NCBI GenBank assembly: GCA_025210375.1
Contig: JAOASB010000054.1
Span: forward strand, 1 to 64,000
Origin: Maledivibacter sp.
Lineage (GTDB): Bacteria; Bacillota; Clostridia; Peptostreptococcales; Caminicellaceae
Direction of reading: 5' to 3'
DNA length: 64,000 nucleotides
Part shown: one piece after another, positions 44,460 through 54,316 of the stretch
Position numbering within the stretch: position 1 is the first letter of the stretch
How the letters are laid out: every line of letters starts with the position of its first letter
Translations under genes and position numbers: made by a program
Notes under the pieces: model-generated
The model's database searches: none
What the model saw: only the letters and a program-made list of their open reading frames with translations
What the model was told of the DNA's origin: nothing

Positions 44460-45482
44460 ATGAAAAAACATAAAGTACTATTATTAGGTCTAGGATTTTG
44501 GGGTGGACATTGGATTGATATCATTACTAAGACTGAAAGAAGTGAATTGGTGGGTATAGCTGGTTCACAACAGGAAGTAAATAGTATATGTGAAAAATAT
44601 TCATTGTCAAAGGACATTGGATATACAGACTACAAAGAGGCGATAGAAACCACAAAAGCGGATATAGCCATTATTGTATTACCCGCTGTATTACATTTTG
44701 ATGCGGCAAAGCTTGCCATGGAAAAGGGCATAAACATAATAATGGAAAAACCCTTATCTATGAACATAGAAGAAGCTAAAAAATTGATAGATATAAAGAA
44801 AAAATGTGGAAATGTAAAGTTTATGGCATCGCAAAACTATAGGTGGAGACCCCACAATCAAACCATAAAAAAAGCTATACTACAGGGTATGATAGGTGAT
44901 GTGGAAGACATGCTTGTAGAATTTAGAAAGCCCGAGGATTTACAGGGCTATAGAGCGGGATTAGATCAACCGTTGCTTAGGGATGTATCTATACATCATT
45001 TTGACTTAATGAGATTTTTTACAAACAGTAATTGTAAAGAAATTTATGCTTCAAGCAATAGGCCCACATGGTCAGAATTTGAAGGTAGACCAAATACTCA
45101 AGCTGTGATAACCATGGAAAAGGATATAAAGATTACATATAATGGTTCCTGGGCGAGCAGGGGTAATCACACATCTTGGGATGGCAATTTTACCATCACT
45201 GGGAGTAAGGGTGTACTCACACTTGACGCCAATGATGAAGTGAAGTTCTATGAATTTAAATCAAATGGTGAAGATGTATTGCAATCAAAAAAGGAATGTG
45301 GAAAGAAACTTGAACATGTAGATATGGAATTTACAGAAATAGAGTATGGATTTAATAAGTTTATGGATTGCATAGAGAAGGATGCTATTCCAGAAACGAC
45401 ATTAGAAGATAACTACAAGAGTTTTGCCATGGTATGTGGGGCTCTTGAGTCAGTAGAAACAAATAAAGTAATAAAATACTAA
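44460..45482 (+). CDS. Gfo/Idh/MocA-family oxidoreductase, second
   Basis: This is a 340-residue dehydrogenase related to the one before it but clearly distinct. Its Rossmann loop is GLGFWGGHW and EKP lies at 96-98. The domain after that has NYRWRPHNQTIKKA and RDVSIHHFDLMRFF, the latter holding the conserved histidine. The first loop departs from the usual G-x-G-x-x-G/A. With its neighbour it may oxidise and then reduce or epimerise a sugar-like compound, as paired enzymes of this family do in inositol and sugar-acid pathways. That is an inference. Confidence 0.86.
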   Translation: MKKHKVLLLGLGFWGGHWIDIITKTERSELVGIAGSQQEVNSICEKYSLSKDIGYTDYKEAIETTKADIAIIVLPAVLHFDAAKLAMEKGINIIMEKPLSMNIEEAKKLIDIKKKCGNVKFMASQNYRWRPHNQTIKKAILQGMIGDVEDMLVEFRKPEDLQGYRAGLDQPLLRDVSIHHFDLMRFFTNSNCKEIYASSNRPTWSEFEGRPNTQAVITMEKDIKITYNGSWASRGNHTSWDGNFTITGSKGVLTLDANDEVKFYEFKSNGEDVLQSKKECGKKLEHVDMEFTEIEYGFNKFMDCIEKDAIPETTLEDNYKSFAMVCGALESVETNKVIKY

Positions 45483-45503
45483 AAAAATAGGGGGAAGTAT
45501 ATT

Positions 45504-46670
45504 ATGGCTCCAATATATGCAGCAACAATTGTTCTTTTGTTATTTGCGATCGGAGAGTGGGTATCCTTTAAGACAAAGGCAGGATTATCTTCCATATTAG
45601 TGACATCTATTCTATTAATAGTAGGTTTTTGGGTAGGACTTCCAAAGGATATTCTTGTTATAACAGGGTTTGGAAAAGCAGCGGCTACACTTTATAGTGT
45701 AACCATGGTTAATATGGCGACAATGGTAGATTTAGAAGAAATAAAAAAGCAGTGGAAAACTTTTATTATAGGATTTATAGCCGTATGTTTCATTGTGGCA
45801 TTTATAGTATTTATAGGACCTTTAGTAATAGATAAAGATCTTGCAATAGCAGGTGCCCCAGTAGTGGCAGGAGGTATGCCAGCATTTATAGTAATTAAAG
45901 AAGCTGCTATAAAAGCTGGATTTGATAAGGCAGCAATATTTGGATTGCTTATATTACTTACACAAACACTTATAGGAGTTCCTATTTCGTCTTTCTTACT
46001 TAAAAAACAAGCTAGACAATTCGTGAGTACAGGAGAATGGAAAACCTTTGCTAAGGAGAATGCAGAAAATAATAGGATTGAAAAGAAAAAATTATTTAAG
46101 CCGATGCCTAAAGATATGCAAAAACCAGTGGTTTTACTTGCAAAGGGAGCAATAGTAGCAGCTATTGCACAATATATATCCCATCTTACAGGTGGATTCT
46201 TAAATGGTATGATGTTAGCCCTTATAATCGGTATAATAGCTTTCCAACTAGGGTTTATTGAGAAAGAATTTTTTCAAAAGTCTAATGGATTCGGACTTAT
46301 GATGTTTATGGTACTTGTATATTGCTTTGGTATGCTACCTCAAGTTACACCAGAGATATTACTTTCCCTAGTAATTCCTTGGGTAGTAGCATTTGGTCTT
46401 GGTCTAGTGGGTATATTTATTTCTTCACTTATCACAAGTAAGCTTGTAAAGATGCCGCTTAACATGACTGTAGTTATTGGACTTACAGCTCTTTATGGCT
46501 TCCCAGGAACATATATAGTTTCTAATGAAGTAGCTACAGCAATTGGTGAAACAGATGAAGAAAAGCAAGCACTATTAGATTACTTCTTGCCAAAGATGCT
46601 TATTGCAGGTTTTGCTACCATGACAATATCATCGGTATTAATAGTTGGATTCGTAGCTAATATGTTCTAG
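45504..46670 (+). CDS. multi-pass membrane permease of unrecognised family
   Basis: This is a 388-residue protein with about ten to twelve hydrophobic helices and a charged central loop (about 170-205). Two re-entrant-like stretches, GAPVVAGGMPAFIVIKEAA and GLTALYGFPGTYIVSNEVA, lie in the two halves and look like the repeated signature of carboxylate/glutamate-type symporters. I did not recognise the family. Starting 21 bp after the second oxidoreductase and ending 11 bp before an amidohydrolase, it is the likely importer for the operon's substrate. GGGGGAAG precedes the ATG. Confidence 0.65.
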   Translation: MAPIYAATIVLLLFAIGEWVSFKTKAGLSSILVTSILLIVGFWVGLPKDILVITGFGKAAATLYSVTMVNMATMVDLEEIKKQWKTFIIGFIAVCFIVAFIVFIGPLVIDKDLAIAGAPVVAGGMPAFIVIKEAAIKAGFDKAAIFGLLILLTQTLIGVPISSFLLKKQARQFVSTGEWKTFAKENAENNRIEKKKLFKPMPKDMQKPVVLLAKGAIVAAIAQYISHLTGGFLNGMMLALIIGIIAFQLGFIEKEFFQKSNGFGLMMFMVLVYCFGMLPQVTPEILLSLVIPWVVAFGLGLVGIFISSLITSKLVKMPLNMTVVIGLTALYGFPGTYIVSNEVATAIGETDEEKQALLDYFLPKMLIAGFATMTISSVLIVGFVANMF

Positions 46671-46681
46671 GGAGAGATAAT

Positions 46682-47875
46682 ATGTATGATATAAAATTAA
46701 TAGATAAAAAGGTGAAGGAAGTATTGTCTTTAGTTTTAGATGCTAAAAGATATTTCCATATGAATCCAGAACTTGGATTTGAAGAATATAAAACCAGTCA
46801 ATATATATATGATGCATTGAAGAGTTTTAAAGGCATTGATGAAGTTGATAAAGTGGCTCAAACGGGAGTATTGGCCGTAATTAAAACCGGTAGGGAGGGC
46901 AAAACCGTAGCATTTAGAGCGGATATAGATGCATTACCTATCAAGGAGCTTAATGAAGGTGAATACATATCTAAAGTCGATGGAGTAATGCACGCCTGTG
47001 GTCACGACGGTCACGCAGCCATGCTCTTGGGTGCAGCAAAAATTTTATCGGAGATAAAGGATACTCTTTGTGGAGAAATAAGGCTATTATTTCAGCCATC
47101 CGAGGAAAAAGCACCTGGAGGAGCTAAGGCTATGATAGAAGAAGGAGTGCTTGATGGGGTAGACTATATCTTTGGGGCACATTTAGATGCACTTACTCCA
47201 CCGGGTTCCCTGGGAATAAAACCAGGATCGATAATGGCTAATTCAGGAAGTTTCAAAGCAAAGATCATTGGGGATGGAGGACATGCAGCCTTCCCACATC
47301 AGTCCATAGATACTGTATATACGGCTTCACAAATAGTAACAGCACTTCAAGGCATAATACCAAGAAATATTAATGCATTTAATAGGGCTGTACTGACCAC
47401 AACAATATTCAAGGGCAGCGATGCTAACAATATAATACCTAAAACCGTAGAAATAGGCGGTACAATAAGAATATTGGATCCGGAATGTGAAGACACATTA
47501 AAAAGTAGAATAGAAGATGTCATAGGGGGTATTTGTAAGATGAATGGAGCGTCCTATGAGCTTGAACTCGATATGGGATATCCTATCCTCTATAATGATA
47601 TAGAACTATCGAATAAAATCAAAGAAATATTCACAGACATTACGTGGGAGGATAATGTATATGAAGATTCTGCCGTAATGGGTGGAGAAGATTTTGCAAG
47701 ATACTTGCAATGTGTTAGGGGATGCTTCTACAAAGTTGGAGGAAGAAAAGAAAAGCCAGATGGTAAAGTATATCCCCATCATAATTCAAAATTTGAAATA
47801 AATGATTCAGCCTATGAGAATGGGGTTCGTAGTTGTGTAGCTATAATATCAAGTGCATTAAATGATTTTAAATAA
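46682..47875 (+). CDS. M20-family amidohydrolase/peptidase
   Basis: This is a 397-residue metallo-amidohydrolase. HACGHDGHAAMLLG at 104-117 supplies metal ligands. LLFQPSEEKAPGGAKAMIEEG has the catalytic glutamates, GAHLDAL another ligand position and HHNSKFEI the last histidine. The inserted dimerisation domain lies around 190-300. The family cleaves N-acyl-amino acids, hippurate or indole-acetyl conjugates to free amino acid plus acid. It is last in the operon, so the substrate taken up by the permease is probably an amide or acyl conjugate. The ATG follows GGGAGAG. Confidence 0.9.
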   Translation: MYDIKLIDKKVKEVLSLVLDAKRYFHMNPELGFEEYKTSQYIYDALKSFKGIDEVDKVAQTGVLAVIKTGREGKTVAFRADIDALPIKELNEGEYISKVDGVMHACGHDGHAAMLLGAAKILSEIKDTLCGEIRLLFQPSEEKAPGGAKAMIEEGVLDGVDYIFGAHLDALTPPGSLGIKPGSIMANSGSFKAKIIGDGGHAAFPHQSIDTVYTASQIVTALQGIIPRNINAFNRAVLTTTIFKGSDANNIIPKTVEIGGTIRILDPECEDTLKSRIEDVIGGICKMNGASYELELDMGYPILYNDIELSNKIKEIFTDITWEDNVYEDSAVMGGEDFARYLQCVRGCFYKVGGRKEKPDGKVYPHHNSKFEINDSAYENGVRSCVAIISSALNDFK

Positions 47876-47902
47876 AATTAAAGAATGATAAATAGAATAA
47901 TT

Positions 47903-47938
47903 ATAGACTGCTAAAATTTCAGCAGTCTATAATTTTCT
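47903..47938 (+). terminator. rho-independent terminator of the URO-D/amidohydrolase operon
   Basis: ATAGACTGCT pairs with AGCAGTCTAT across an 8-base loop, followed by AATTTTCT. Confidence 0.75.
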
Positions 47939-48008
47939 ATGTGAATATCTAATAAATTTTAAAAAGTGTATATATATGGTATAATCGAAATGAAATGGGG
48001 GGTTGAAT

Positions 48009-48758
48009 ATGGCAAGGTCAATATTATCAATAAACAAAGCAATCAAATTACTAACTTATATTTCTGAGAAGGGGAATAGTTGCTCACTTGCCGATATCAG
48101 CAAAGATTTGGATATGCCTAAAAGTACACTTTTTGGCATATTGGCATCCTTGGAAGAAAATGATATGATCAAAAAACGTGATATGGATAACAAATATTCC
48201 TTGGGATTAAAAACCTACAAATTAGGTAAGATATATGAAAGGGATTTTGATATGAAAAATTTTGTCAGACCCTATCTTGAAGGTATATCTAAGAAATATA
48301 ATGAATCGGGGCATCTAGCAGTACTATTGAATAATCAAGCATTATATATCGATTTGGTAGAATCATCCCATTCCATACGTAATGCGGCAATACCAGGGCA
48401 AACCGATGAATTGTATTGTACATCTGTGGGTAGGATAATACTAGCTGCAATGGAGAATAAAGATATAGAAGAGTATCTGGAAAATATAGAATTAAAACCT
48501 AGAACCACCAATACAATAGTGGATAAGGAAAGTTTATTGCAAGAAATAGATAATATAAGAAAGACCAATTTATCCTACGAATTTCAAGAATATGAGATAG
48601 GCTTAATATGTATATCTACCTCGATCATGAATAGCAATGATGAGTTTCTAGCAACCATAGGGTTAAGTCTACCGATAATAAGATCTAATGAGGATGTGTT
48701 AGATAATATAGGCAAGGATTTATTAGAAATAAAGGCTTCAATAGAAAAAGCAATATGA
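48009..48758 (+). CDS. IclR-family transcriptional regulator
   Basis: This is a 249-residue regulator. Residues about 5-65 are the winged helix (ISKDLDMPKSTLFGILASLEEND). The rest is the IclR effector domain, with SGHLAVLLNNQALYID, YCTSVGRIILAAM and the final GLICISTSIMN region. The frame opens with TTG 48003, but ATG 48009 behind GGGGGG is the better start. It has its own TATAAT-type -10 (about 47978) after the operon terminator. It most likely controls the upstream catabolic operon, since IclR members commonly regulate adjacent catabolic genes. Confidence 0.87.
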   Translation: MARSILSINKAIKLLTYISEKGNSCSLADISKDLDMPKSTLFGILASLEENDMIKKRDMDNKYSLGLKTYKLGKIYERDFDMKNFVRPYLEGISKKYNESGHLAVLLNNQALYIDLVESSHSIRNAAIPGQTDELYCTSVGRIILAAMENKDIEEYLENIELKPRTTNTIVDKESLLQEIDNIRKTNLSYEFQEYEIGLICISTSIMNSNDEFLATIGLSLPIIRSNEDVLDNIGKDLLEIKASIEKAI

Positions 48759-48775
48759 TATAGGGAGTTTAGGGC

Positions 48776-48815
48776 ATGTATAAATTAAAGTTTGCTATAA
48801 TTTAGTATAATGTCT
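48776..48815. repeat. half copy of the AACTTAACTTAT hairpin repeat
   Basis: GCATGTATAAATTAAAGTTT and the following TTAGTATAAT resemble the right arm of the repeat at 32558. The left arm is absent. Confidence 0.4.
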
Positions 48816-48850
48816 AAAATGGTGTAAATCAGTGGATTTACACCATTTTA
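48816..48850. terminator. bidirectional terminator between the IclR and DUF89 genes
   Basis: AAAATGGTGTAAATC and GATTTACACCATTTT are perfectly complementary across a 4-base loop. It lies between two convergent genes and can serve both. Confidence 0.8.
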
Positions 48851-48871
48851 ACGCCTACTTCAGCTATGACT

Positions 48872-49735
48872 CTAAATGATTCTCTTGATAACAAGGTCAC
48901 CCTGTAAGCATTGTAAATCCTCGGCTATTGATGGACATTTAGCTTTTAATAAGAAGAAAATTTCCTTAGATGTTAATTCGCTTAAGGTTTCATAATTAGC
49001 TTGGCCCTTTGCAATGATAAGGTCAGCTTCATCAAATTCTTTTTTAAATTCCCCTGAGCAGAGGTCTAAAATCGTTCCTTGGGCATCGGAGCCGTTATCT
49101 ATAACCCTCACTAGATCTATCATTCCCACTTCAACTGCATCCTCCATTGTAGCATCATTTACAATTGGTTCTCCTTTCACCACATAGGTAATCTTTTCTT
49201 TAGGAAGCTCATTTATCAAGAGTTTATCAAATACTATTTCTCCAGAATTATCTGCTATAAATAATATCTTACTTGCCCTATGAACTGCTTCCACAAGCTC
49301 AGGGGTCATATTATGTTCAATCTCTGTTTTCACACATTCTTCGATAGATGCCCTAACTTCTTCCTCTTCGATTAATGCAGATACACCAAAGTCTATAATA
49401 TTACCTGCTATGGAAAGTCTGCATGCAGTATCCACTGGAGACCTACTGTTTTTGATTAAATCATGCAGGTTAAAGTCATGGCAAATCTGAGCCGCTACTT
49501 CATTATACTTGACCTTCAAACTTTTGTAGGGGTCATCATTACCAGAAACTTCTTTAATATATCTATGAACTATTCTTGCAAAATAGGGAGCAGTTTCAGA
49601 AAAGTTAAGCTGGCTGACTTCCTTCAGTGATTTTTTAATAATATCCTGCTGCATTGCTATATCATCTGTAACCATCCTTGCAGCTTCAATGGATTGTCTA
49701 ATCAAACAAGGTACGCATTCAAAAGCTATTTTCAT
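48872..49735 (-). CDS. DUF89/ARMT1-like damage-control phosphatase
   Basis: This is a 287-residue protein of the DUF89 family, metal-dependent phosphatases that remove harmful or side-product sugar phosphates. The N-terminus MKIAFECVPCLIRQ carries the Cys-x-x-Cys seen in one subfamily. RLSIAGNIIDFGV and LFIADNSGEIVFDKLL hold the metal- and phosphate-binding Asn and Asp residues, and ADLIIAKGQANYETL ends the active site. The minus-strand GGAGGA (49741-49746) is the ribosome site. It is convergent with the IclR gene. The natural substrate is unknown. Confidence 0.87.
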   Translation of the reverse strand: MKIAFECVPCLIRQSIEAARMVTDDIAMQQDIIKKSLKEVSQLNFSETAPYFARIVHRYIKEVSGNDDPYKSLKVKYNEVAAQICHDFNLHDLIKNSRSPVDTACRLSIAGNIIDFGVSALIEEEEVRASIEECVKTEIEHNMTPELVEAVHRASKILFIADNSGEIVFDKLLINELPKEKITYVVKGEPIVNDATMEDAVEVGMIDLVRVIDNGSDAQGTILDLCSGEFKKEFDEADLIIAKGQANYETLSELTSKEIFFLLKAKCPSIAEDLQCLQGDLVIKRII

Positions 49736-49974
49736 TTTTATCCTCCAATCAAAATAATCACATAGTTGATATAATGTTTTATAGTAAAACCAGTATGTAT
49801 AAATAAAATATCTATATCGTCAATATAATGATGATAACATAGTTTTGATATAATTTGGAAAATAGTTTTGGCTAAATTAAAATTTATAGAAGTTAGCTGG
49901 GTAGAAGCATTTATTTAGAAGCTTATAGGATTGTAAACCTAAAAAACTCTCAGATTATCATAATTTTTTATGAA

Positions 49975-49994
49975 ATCTAACCATTTGGTTAGAT
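49975..49994. promoter_or_regulatory. 20-bp palindrome upstream of the surface-protein operon
   Basis: ATCTAACCATTTGGTTAGAT is 8+8 bp with a 4-base centre. Its exact reverse complement lies at 63033-63052. The centre is 36.5 bp from the first base of the -10 in both places. It could also act as a terminator, since CATCTTTTTT follows. Confidence 0.65.
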
Positions 49995-50017
49995 TTCATC
50001 TTTTTTGTAGAATATCA

Positions 50018-50026
50018 TGATATACT
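50018..50026 (+). promoter_or_regulatory. extended -10 promoter of the surface-protein operon
   Basis: TGATATACT is a TGn extended -10 with no good -35. This suggests help from an activator bound at the palindrome upstream. Confidence 0.5.
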
Positions 50027-50123
50027 GTCGACGATTGAAATAATATGTATTTATAGAGATATGGGTGTAGCTTTACAAAAAATTTTGAAGCTCTAAAGGA
50101 GAACATAGTAGAAGGAGGAGACT

Positions 50124-53100
50124 ATGAGAAGGTATAGCATAACAGCAAAGAGATGGTTTATAGCTATAATTTTAGTTGTATGCATGTTATTCAATGTAGC
50201 ATATGCAAATAGTGATGAAATTGCCGTGATTGAGGAAAATGTAGATGAGGGAGATACGCCTGATCCCGTGGAGACTGATTTTATAAAATACATAGAAGGG
50301 GACTGGAATATCAATAGGATCGATATAGATAGCGATGGTAATATCTATATTATCTATGACAGCAAGCACTGTATAAAGAAAATCTCTAGGGACAAATCCG
50401 AGACCATCTTTGGTGACGGGGATACATCAAGTGATGCTGATGGTAAATTCAATAATCCTACAGACATATGTATACATGAAGAAGATGGAACAGAGTATCT
50501 ATATGTATCGGATACGGGAAATGATAGGATACAAAAGCTTGATTTAGATGGAAACTTTATTGAAAAAATTGAACATGGTTTTAACAGCCCTACAGATATA
50601 GGGCTAAGTAATGATAATAAGCTTTATATTTTAGATTCAAATTATGTTAATGATGGATATGTGAGGGTATTAGACCAATCAACAAATACTTGGTCGGATA
50701 TTAAGAATCCTATACATCAAGAGGATCATAAACCTATAAGGCTGGAAGCAAGTAAAAATGGAGATTTTTATATTGGTTTTCGTAGCCACAGTTCTAGTAG
50801 CTATAGAACTATAGCAGTATATGGAGGAAAGGATAGTATATTCTATTTATCTGAACAAGATAATTCTATAATACATATAGGTAAAGAAGGATGGAGTTAT
50901 AAAAGAAATAAAGCAGACAATACAGCCGACGACACAAGGCTATCATATCCACGAGCATTGGCAGAGGATAAGGATGGAAATATATTAGTAGCCGATGGCA
51001 CAAAAATCAAGATATTAGATACTATTCCACCTAAAATAACAATAGAGCCAAATGGAAGTGATGAAGCAAAACCCACCCACAAAGTTCGTATATCAATATC
51101 CGATGGGGGTTATAGTGGTTTACCAGAGTTTTTAGGTGAAGATGAAGGTTTTAGATATAGATGGAAATGTCCTGATCAAATAGATCAACCACTTACTAAA
51201 ACTACAGGACAGGTTTTAAAGCTAGATAAAAATAATACAGAAATAGAAATATCATCAGATGATGGTAATGTAACCTCAGGGACCTGTTATATAGAAGTAT
51301 TGATATGGGACAAAGCAGGTAATGAAACTCCCATGCTTTCTAATGGCTTTGAATTTGATATAGATAGAGAGGGGCCTGTTGTTTCTTTTGGTGAAATTGA
51401 TGATCTCGTTAAGACTAAGGATACTATTATTACTATGAGTTTTACAGACGATAATGCTATAGATATGAGTACACTTCAATATGTGCTGTTAAAGTATAAA
51501 AATGCAGATGGTTCTTTGACAAACTCAAAACCTCCTAAAGATTTAAATGATTGGTCTCATCTTACAGGATATACTGAATCAACAGTTAATGTATCTTTGG
51601 ATAAATTATTGAAAGGAAATTTTATGGATTTGGAAAGTTCTAATGGCTTAGAAGATGGTAGATATGCATTATTGATTAATATAAAGGATGAATTTGATAA
51701 TTCAAGTGAGATAGAAAATTCATATGTTTTTATGAATATTCAATTAAGCTATTTCCCAATAAAAATCCAATCAACGCCTAGTCCAGAATCATACATGGAA
51801 AAATACGATATAAAAATTAGTACCGAAGGCAAAGCAACCTTTATACAATGGACGGATAGTGAAGTTCAGCCCGATGAAACAGATGAAAATTGGGTGGCTA
51901 TAGATGGATTAGCCACTCAATATGAAAGTACATCGTCGTGGAATATATGGACTATGAAGGATGTCAAAAAAGATAGTGGAACCCATTATCTCCATGTAAA
52001 AAGTATAGATAAGGATGGTCTGCCCCAGTACTTATGGAAGAAATTTTTATACGACAACGAAGAAGCGGGAATTAACTTTATACCGGACATACAAGCCCAT
52101 CCTGAGAAAAGTATATCTATACAGGTTAAAGCCACGGATAATATACCAAATGCTACTCCAGAGCTTAAGGGTTTGTGGGTAAAAAGGCCGGATTTAACTG
52201 CAGATGATATAAATGATAGTGTGGATGCTATTGCGGATTATATTAAGCCTGATTATTGGTTTGAGATAAAGGACGGAGGAACACCTGATATAAACGGCTA
52301 TGCCTATAGTAACGAATTACCAGACATCGATGATAACGCAACCCATACATTAAAAATATCCGAAGGCCAAGGAAAAAATCCACCCGACGGAGAATATCAG
52401 TTTCTAGCCTATGTCAAGGATAATGGTGATCATGAAACCTTTAAGCTTTCAAGTATATTTATCCTTGATAATACTGCACCTACTGGCACTGTAGCTATAG
52501 GAGCTGTCAATAGTGTGGATAAAACAGTGGCTATGGCTTTAACTCCAACAGATAATTACTCACAAAGGGACAGTATGTATTATCAATTTTCCAAAGATGG
52601 AACTACGTGGAATGGACAATGGCTACCTGTAAAGGATGGTTTTAAATATCCCCTTCCGAGCAATTCCATTGAGCAGGATATTACTATCTATTTAAAATAC
52701 AAGGATGAAGCAGGGAATGAAAGTGAAGTAGTAAGTGATACTAAAACAGTTACCTATGAAGAGGGAGATATTGAAGCTTGGATAGAATACGACCATAGCT
52801 TGGATACACCCACAAAGGATTCTGTGATAGCCGAGATTAAATGGAAGGGTAATGCTCAAATAAAAAATAACGGAGGAAGCAGTCTTTATACATTTGTCGA
52901 AAACGGTAGCTTTGATTTCGAGATATCAGACAGCAAAAACAAAATTCATACCGTTAGAGCCCAGGTTTACAACATAGATAGAGAAGCTTTACTGCCCCAT
53001 ATAAGCTACTCAACAACAGCTTTAACCAATGAATCCCTTATACTTACCCTAAAGCCTAAGGAAGCAGTAACCATTACAAACTCAGATATCACACCCTCCA

Positions 53101-54272
53101 TGGATGGTGACAACTACATATATACCATAGACAACAATGGAACCTACACCTTTGATGTTGAAGATACCATAGGAAACACAGCCTCCTTTGATGCCAACAT
53201 CGATTATATAGATAAGACACCACCTACTATAGGGGTGAATATTAGCAATGAAGACCTGACTAATCATCCTGTAACCGTAGAAATCTTTGAAGAAAATGGG
53301 GAAGAAATTATGGTTTTAAATAATGCAGGTAATCTTAAAAGAAGATTTGAGAAAAATGAAAGCTTTACCTTTAAAGTACAGGATTTAGCAGGCAATTTAG
53401 TAGAAAAGACAGTGGATATAGACAATATCGATAGAACTCCACCAAAGGGTGTGATAACTTATTCTGCTGAGGAGCTTACTAAGGACCCAATTGTAGCTAC
53501 AATCAAGTCCGCTGATAGTGACACCATAAATATATTAAATAATAGAAAAAATAATACAGTTGAGTTCAAGGATAACGGAAGCTTTAGCTTCCATATATCC
53601 GATGAAGCTGGCAATACAGCCTATGTAAAGGCCAGTGTAAGCAATATAGATAAAGAGCCACCTAACATAGTATTTAATGATAGAGAATCCTTAATTTTTA
53701 CTAAGGATGAGGTTATATCAGATAGTGACTTTAAAGATTATGTGGTAACTGACAATATGAGTCAAAAGGCAGATATTGGGGTGTCCATAGACAAGGGTAG
53801 CTTTGATATCTCAACAGCAGGAGAATATGATATTACCTATACTTTAACCGATGAAGCAGGCAATAGTAAAGAGGTAGTAAGAAAAGCTATAGTCATAGAT
53901 CAAGGAGCTGTAAGGACCTTTGTTAATGGCATGGCTTTAAATGAAGATAATACAGTGGTTACTAATAAGGATAGTATTAATCTAGATGTCTACAATCATC
54001 AAGGCGCTTACACCATAAAGTGGTATTATGGTAAACTGCCTCAGAATCAAATGAAAACAAAGGGAAATAGGATAGATGGTAATAGGATTCCCTTAGTGTC
54101 AGTTGATAAAGATCAGTACAATGAGCTTCATGAGCTGTATTATGATGAATTTAAAGAGGATTTTGAAAAATACTTTAAAGATGAATATACCTTTAAATAC
54201 AAGGGTTGGGTAACAATTTACCTACAGGATCAAGAGAGAAATACCAAGCTCATTTATGTATATGTATTATAA
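50124..54272 (+). CDS. large secreted protein with NHL repeats and Ig-like repeats
   Basis: This is a 1,382-residue exported protein with a signal peptide (about 1-29, ending AYA). Residues about 50-310 are NHL-type propeller repeats (GNIYIIYDS, YLYVSDTGNDRIQKLDLDG, DGNILVADGTKIKILD). The rest is a series of bacterial Ig-like units. The last three or four, about 75 residues each, are linked by (N)IDR-x-PP or (N)IDK-x-PP, ending with an HYR-like unit (VVRKAIVIDQ). No SLH, sorting signal or membrane anchor is seen, so it may bind the SLH protein encoded 44 bp downstream. AGAAGGAGGAG precedes the ATG. The role is unknown; adhesion or matrix is likely. Confidence 0.75.
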   Translation: MRRYSITAKRWFIAIILVVCMLFNVAYANSDEIAVIEENVDEGDTPDPVETDFIKYIEGDWNINRIDIDSDGNIYIIYDSKHCIKKISRDKSETIFGDGDTSSDADGKFNNPTDICIHEEDGTEYLYVSDTGNDRIQKLDLDGNFIEKIEHGFNSPTDIGLSNDNKLYILDSNYVNDGYVRVLDQSTNTWSDIKNPIHQEDHKPIRLEASKNGDFYIGFRSHSSSSYRTIAVYGGKDSIFYLSEQDNSIIHIGKEGWSYKRNKADNTADDTRLSYPRALAEDKDGNILVADGTKIKILDTIPPKITIEPNGSDEAKPTHKVRISISDGGYSGLPEFLGEDEGFRYRWKCPDQIDQPLTKTTGQVLKLDKNNTEIEISSDDGNVTSGTCYIEVLIWDKAGNETPMLSNGFEFDIDREGPVVSFGEIDDLVKTKDTIITMSFTDDNAIDMSTLQYVLLKYKNADGSLTNSKPPKDLNDWSHLTGYTESTVNVSLDKLLKGNFMDLESSNGLEDGRYALLINIKDEFDNSSEIENSYVFMNIQLSYFPIKIQSTPSPESYMEKYDIKISTEGKATFIQWTDSEVQPDETDENWVAIDGLATQYESTSSWNIWTMKDVKKDSGTHYLHVKSIDKDGLPQYLWKKFLYDNEEAGINFIPDIQAHPEKSISIQVKATDNIPNATPELKGLWVKRPDLTADDINDSVDAIADYIKPDYWFEIKDGGTPDINGYAYSNELPDIDDNATHTLKISEGQGKNPPDGEYQFLAYVKDNGDHETFKLSSIFILDNTAPTGTVAIGAVNSVDKTVAMALTPTDNYSQRDSMYYQFSKDGTTWNGQWLPVKDGFKYPLPSNSIEQDITIYLKYKDEAGNESEVVSDTKTVTYEEGDIEAWIEYDHSLDTPTKDSVIAEIKWKGNAQIKNNGGSSLYTFVENGSFDFEISDSKNKIHTVRAQVYNIDREALLPHISYSTTALTNESLILTLKPKEAVTITNSDITPSMDGDNYIYTIDNNGTYTFDVEDTIGNTASFDANIDYIDKTPPTIGVNISNEDLTNHPVTVEIFEENGEEIMVLNNAGNLKRRFEKNESFTFKVQDLAGNLVEKTVDIDNIDRTPPKGVITYSAEELTKDPIVATIKSADSDTINILNNRKNNTVEFKDNGSFSFHISDEAGNTAYVKASVSNIDKEPPNIVFNDRESLIFTKDEVISDSDFKDYVVTDNMSQKADIGVSIDKGSFDISTAGEYDITYTLTDEAGNSKEVVRKAIVIDQGAVRTFVNGMALNEDNTVVTNKDSINLDVYNHQGAYTIKWYYGKLPQNQMKTKGNRIDGNRIPLVSVDKDQYNELHELYYDEFKEDFEKYFKDEYTFKYKGWVTIYLQDQERNTKLIYVYVL

Positions 54273-54316
54273 TCCTAGAACTTTAAAAGGAGAAAAGAAA
54301 AACTGGGGGACCTATT

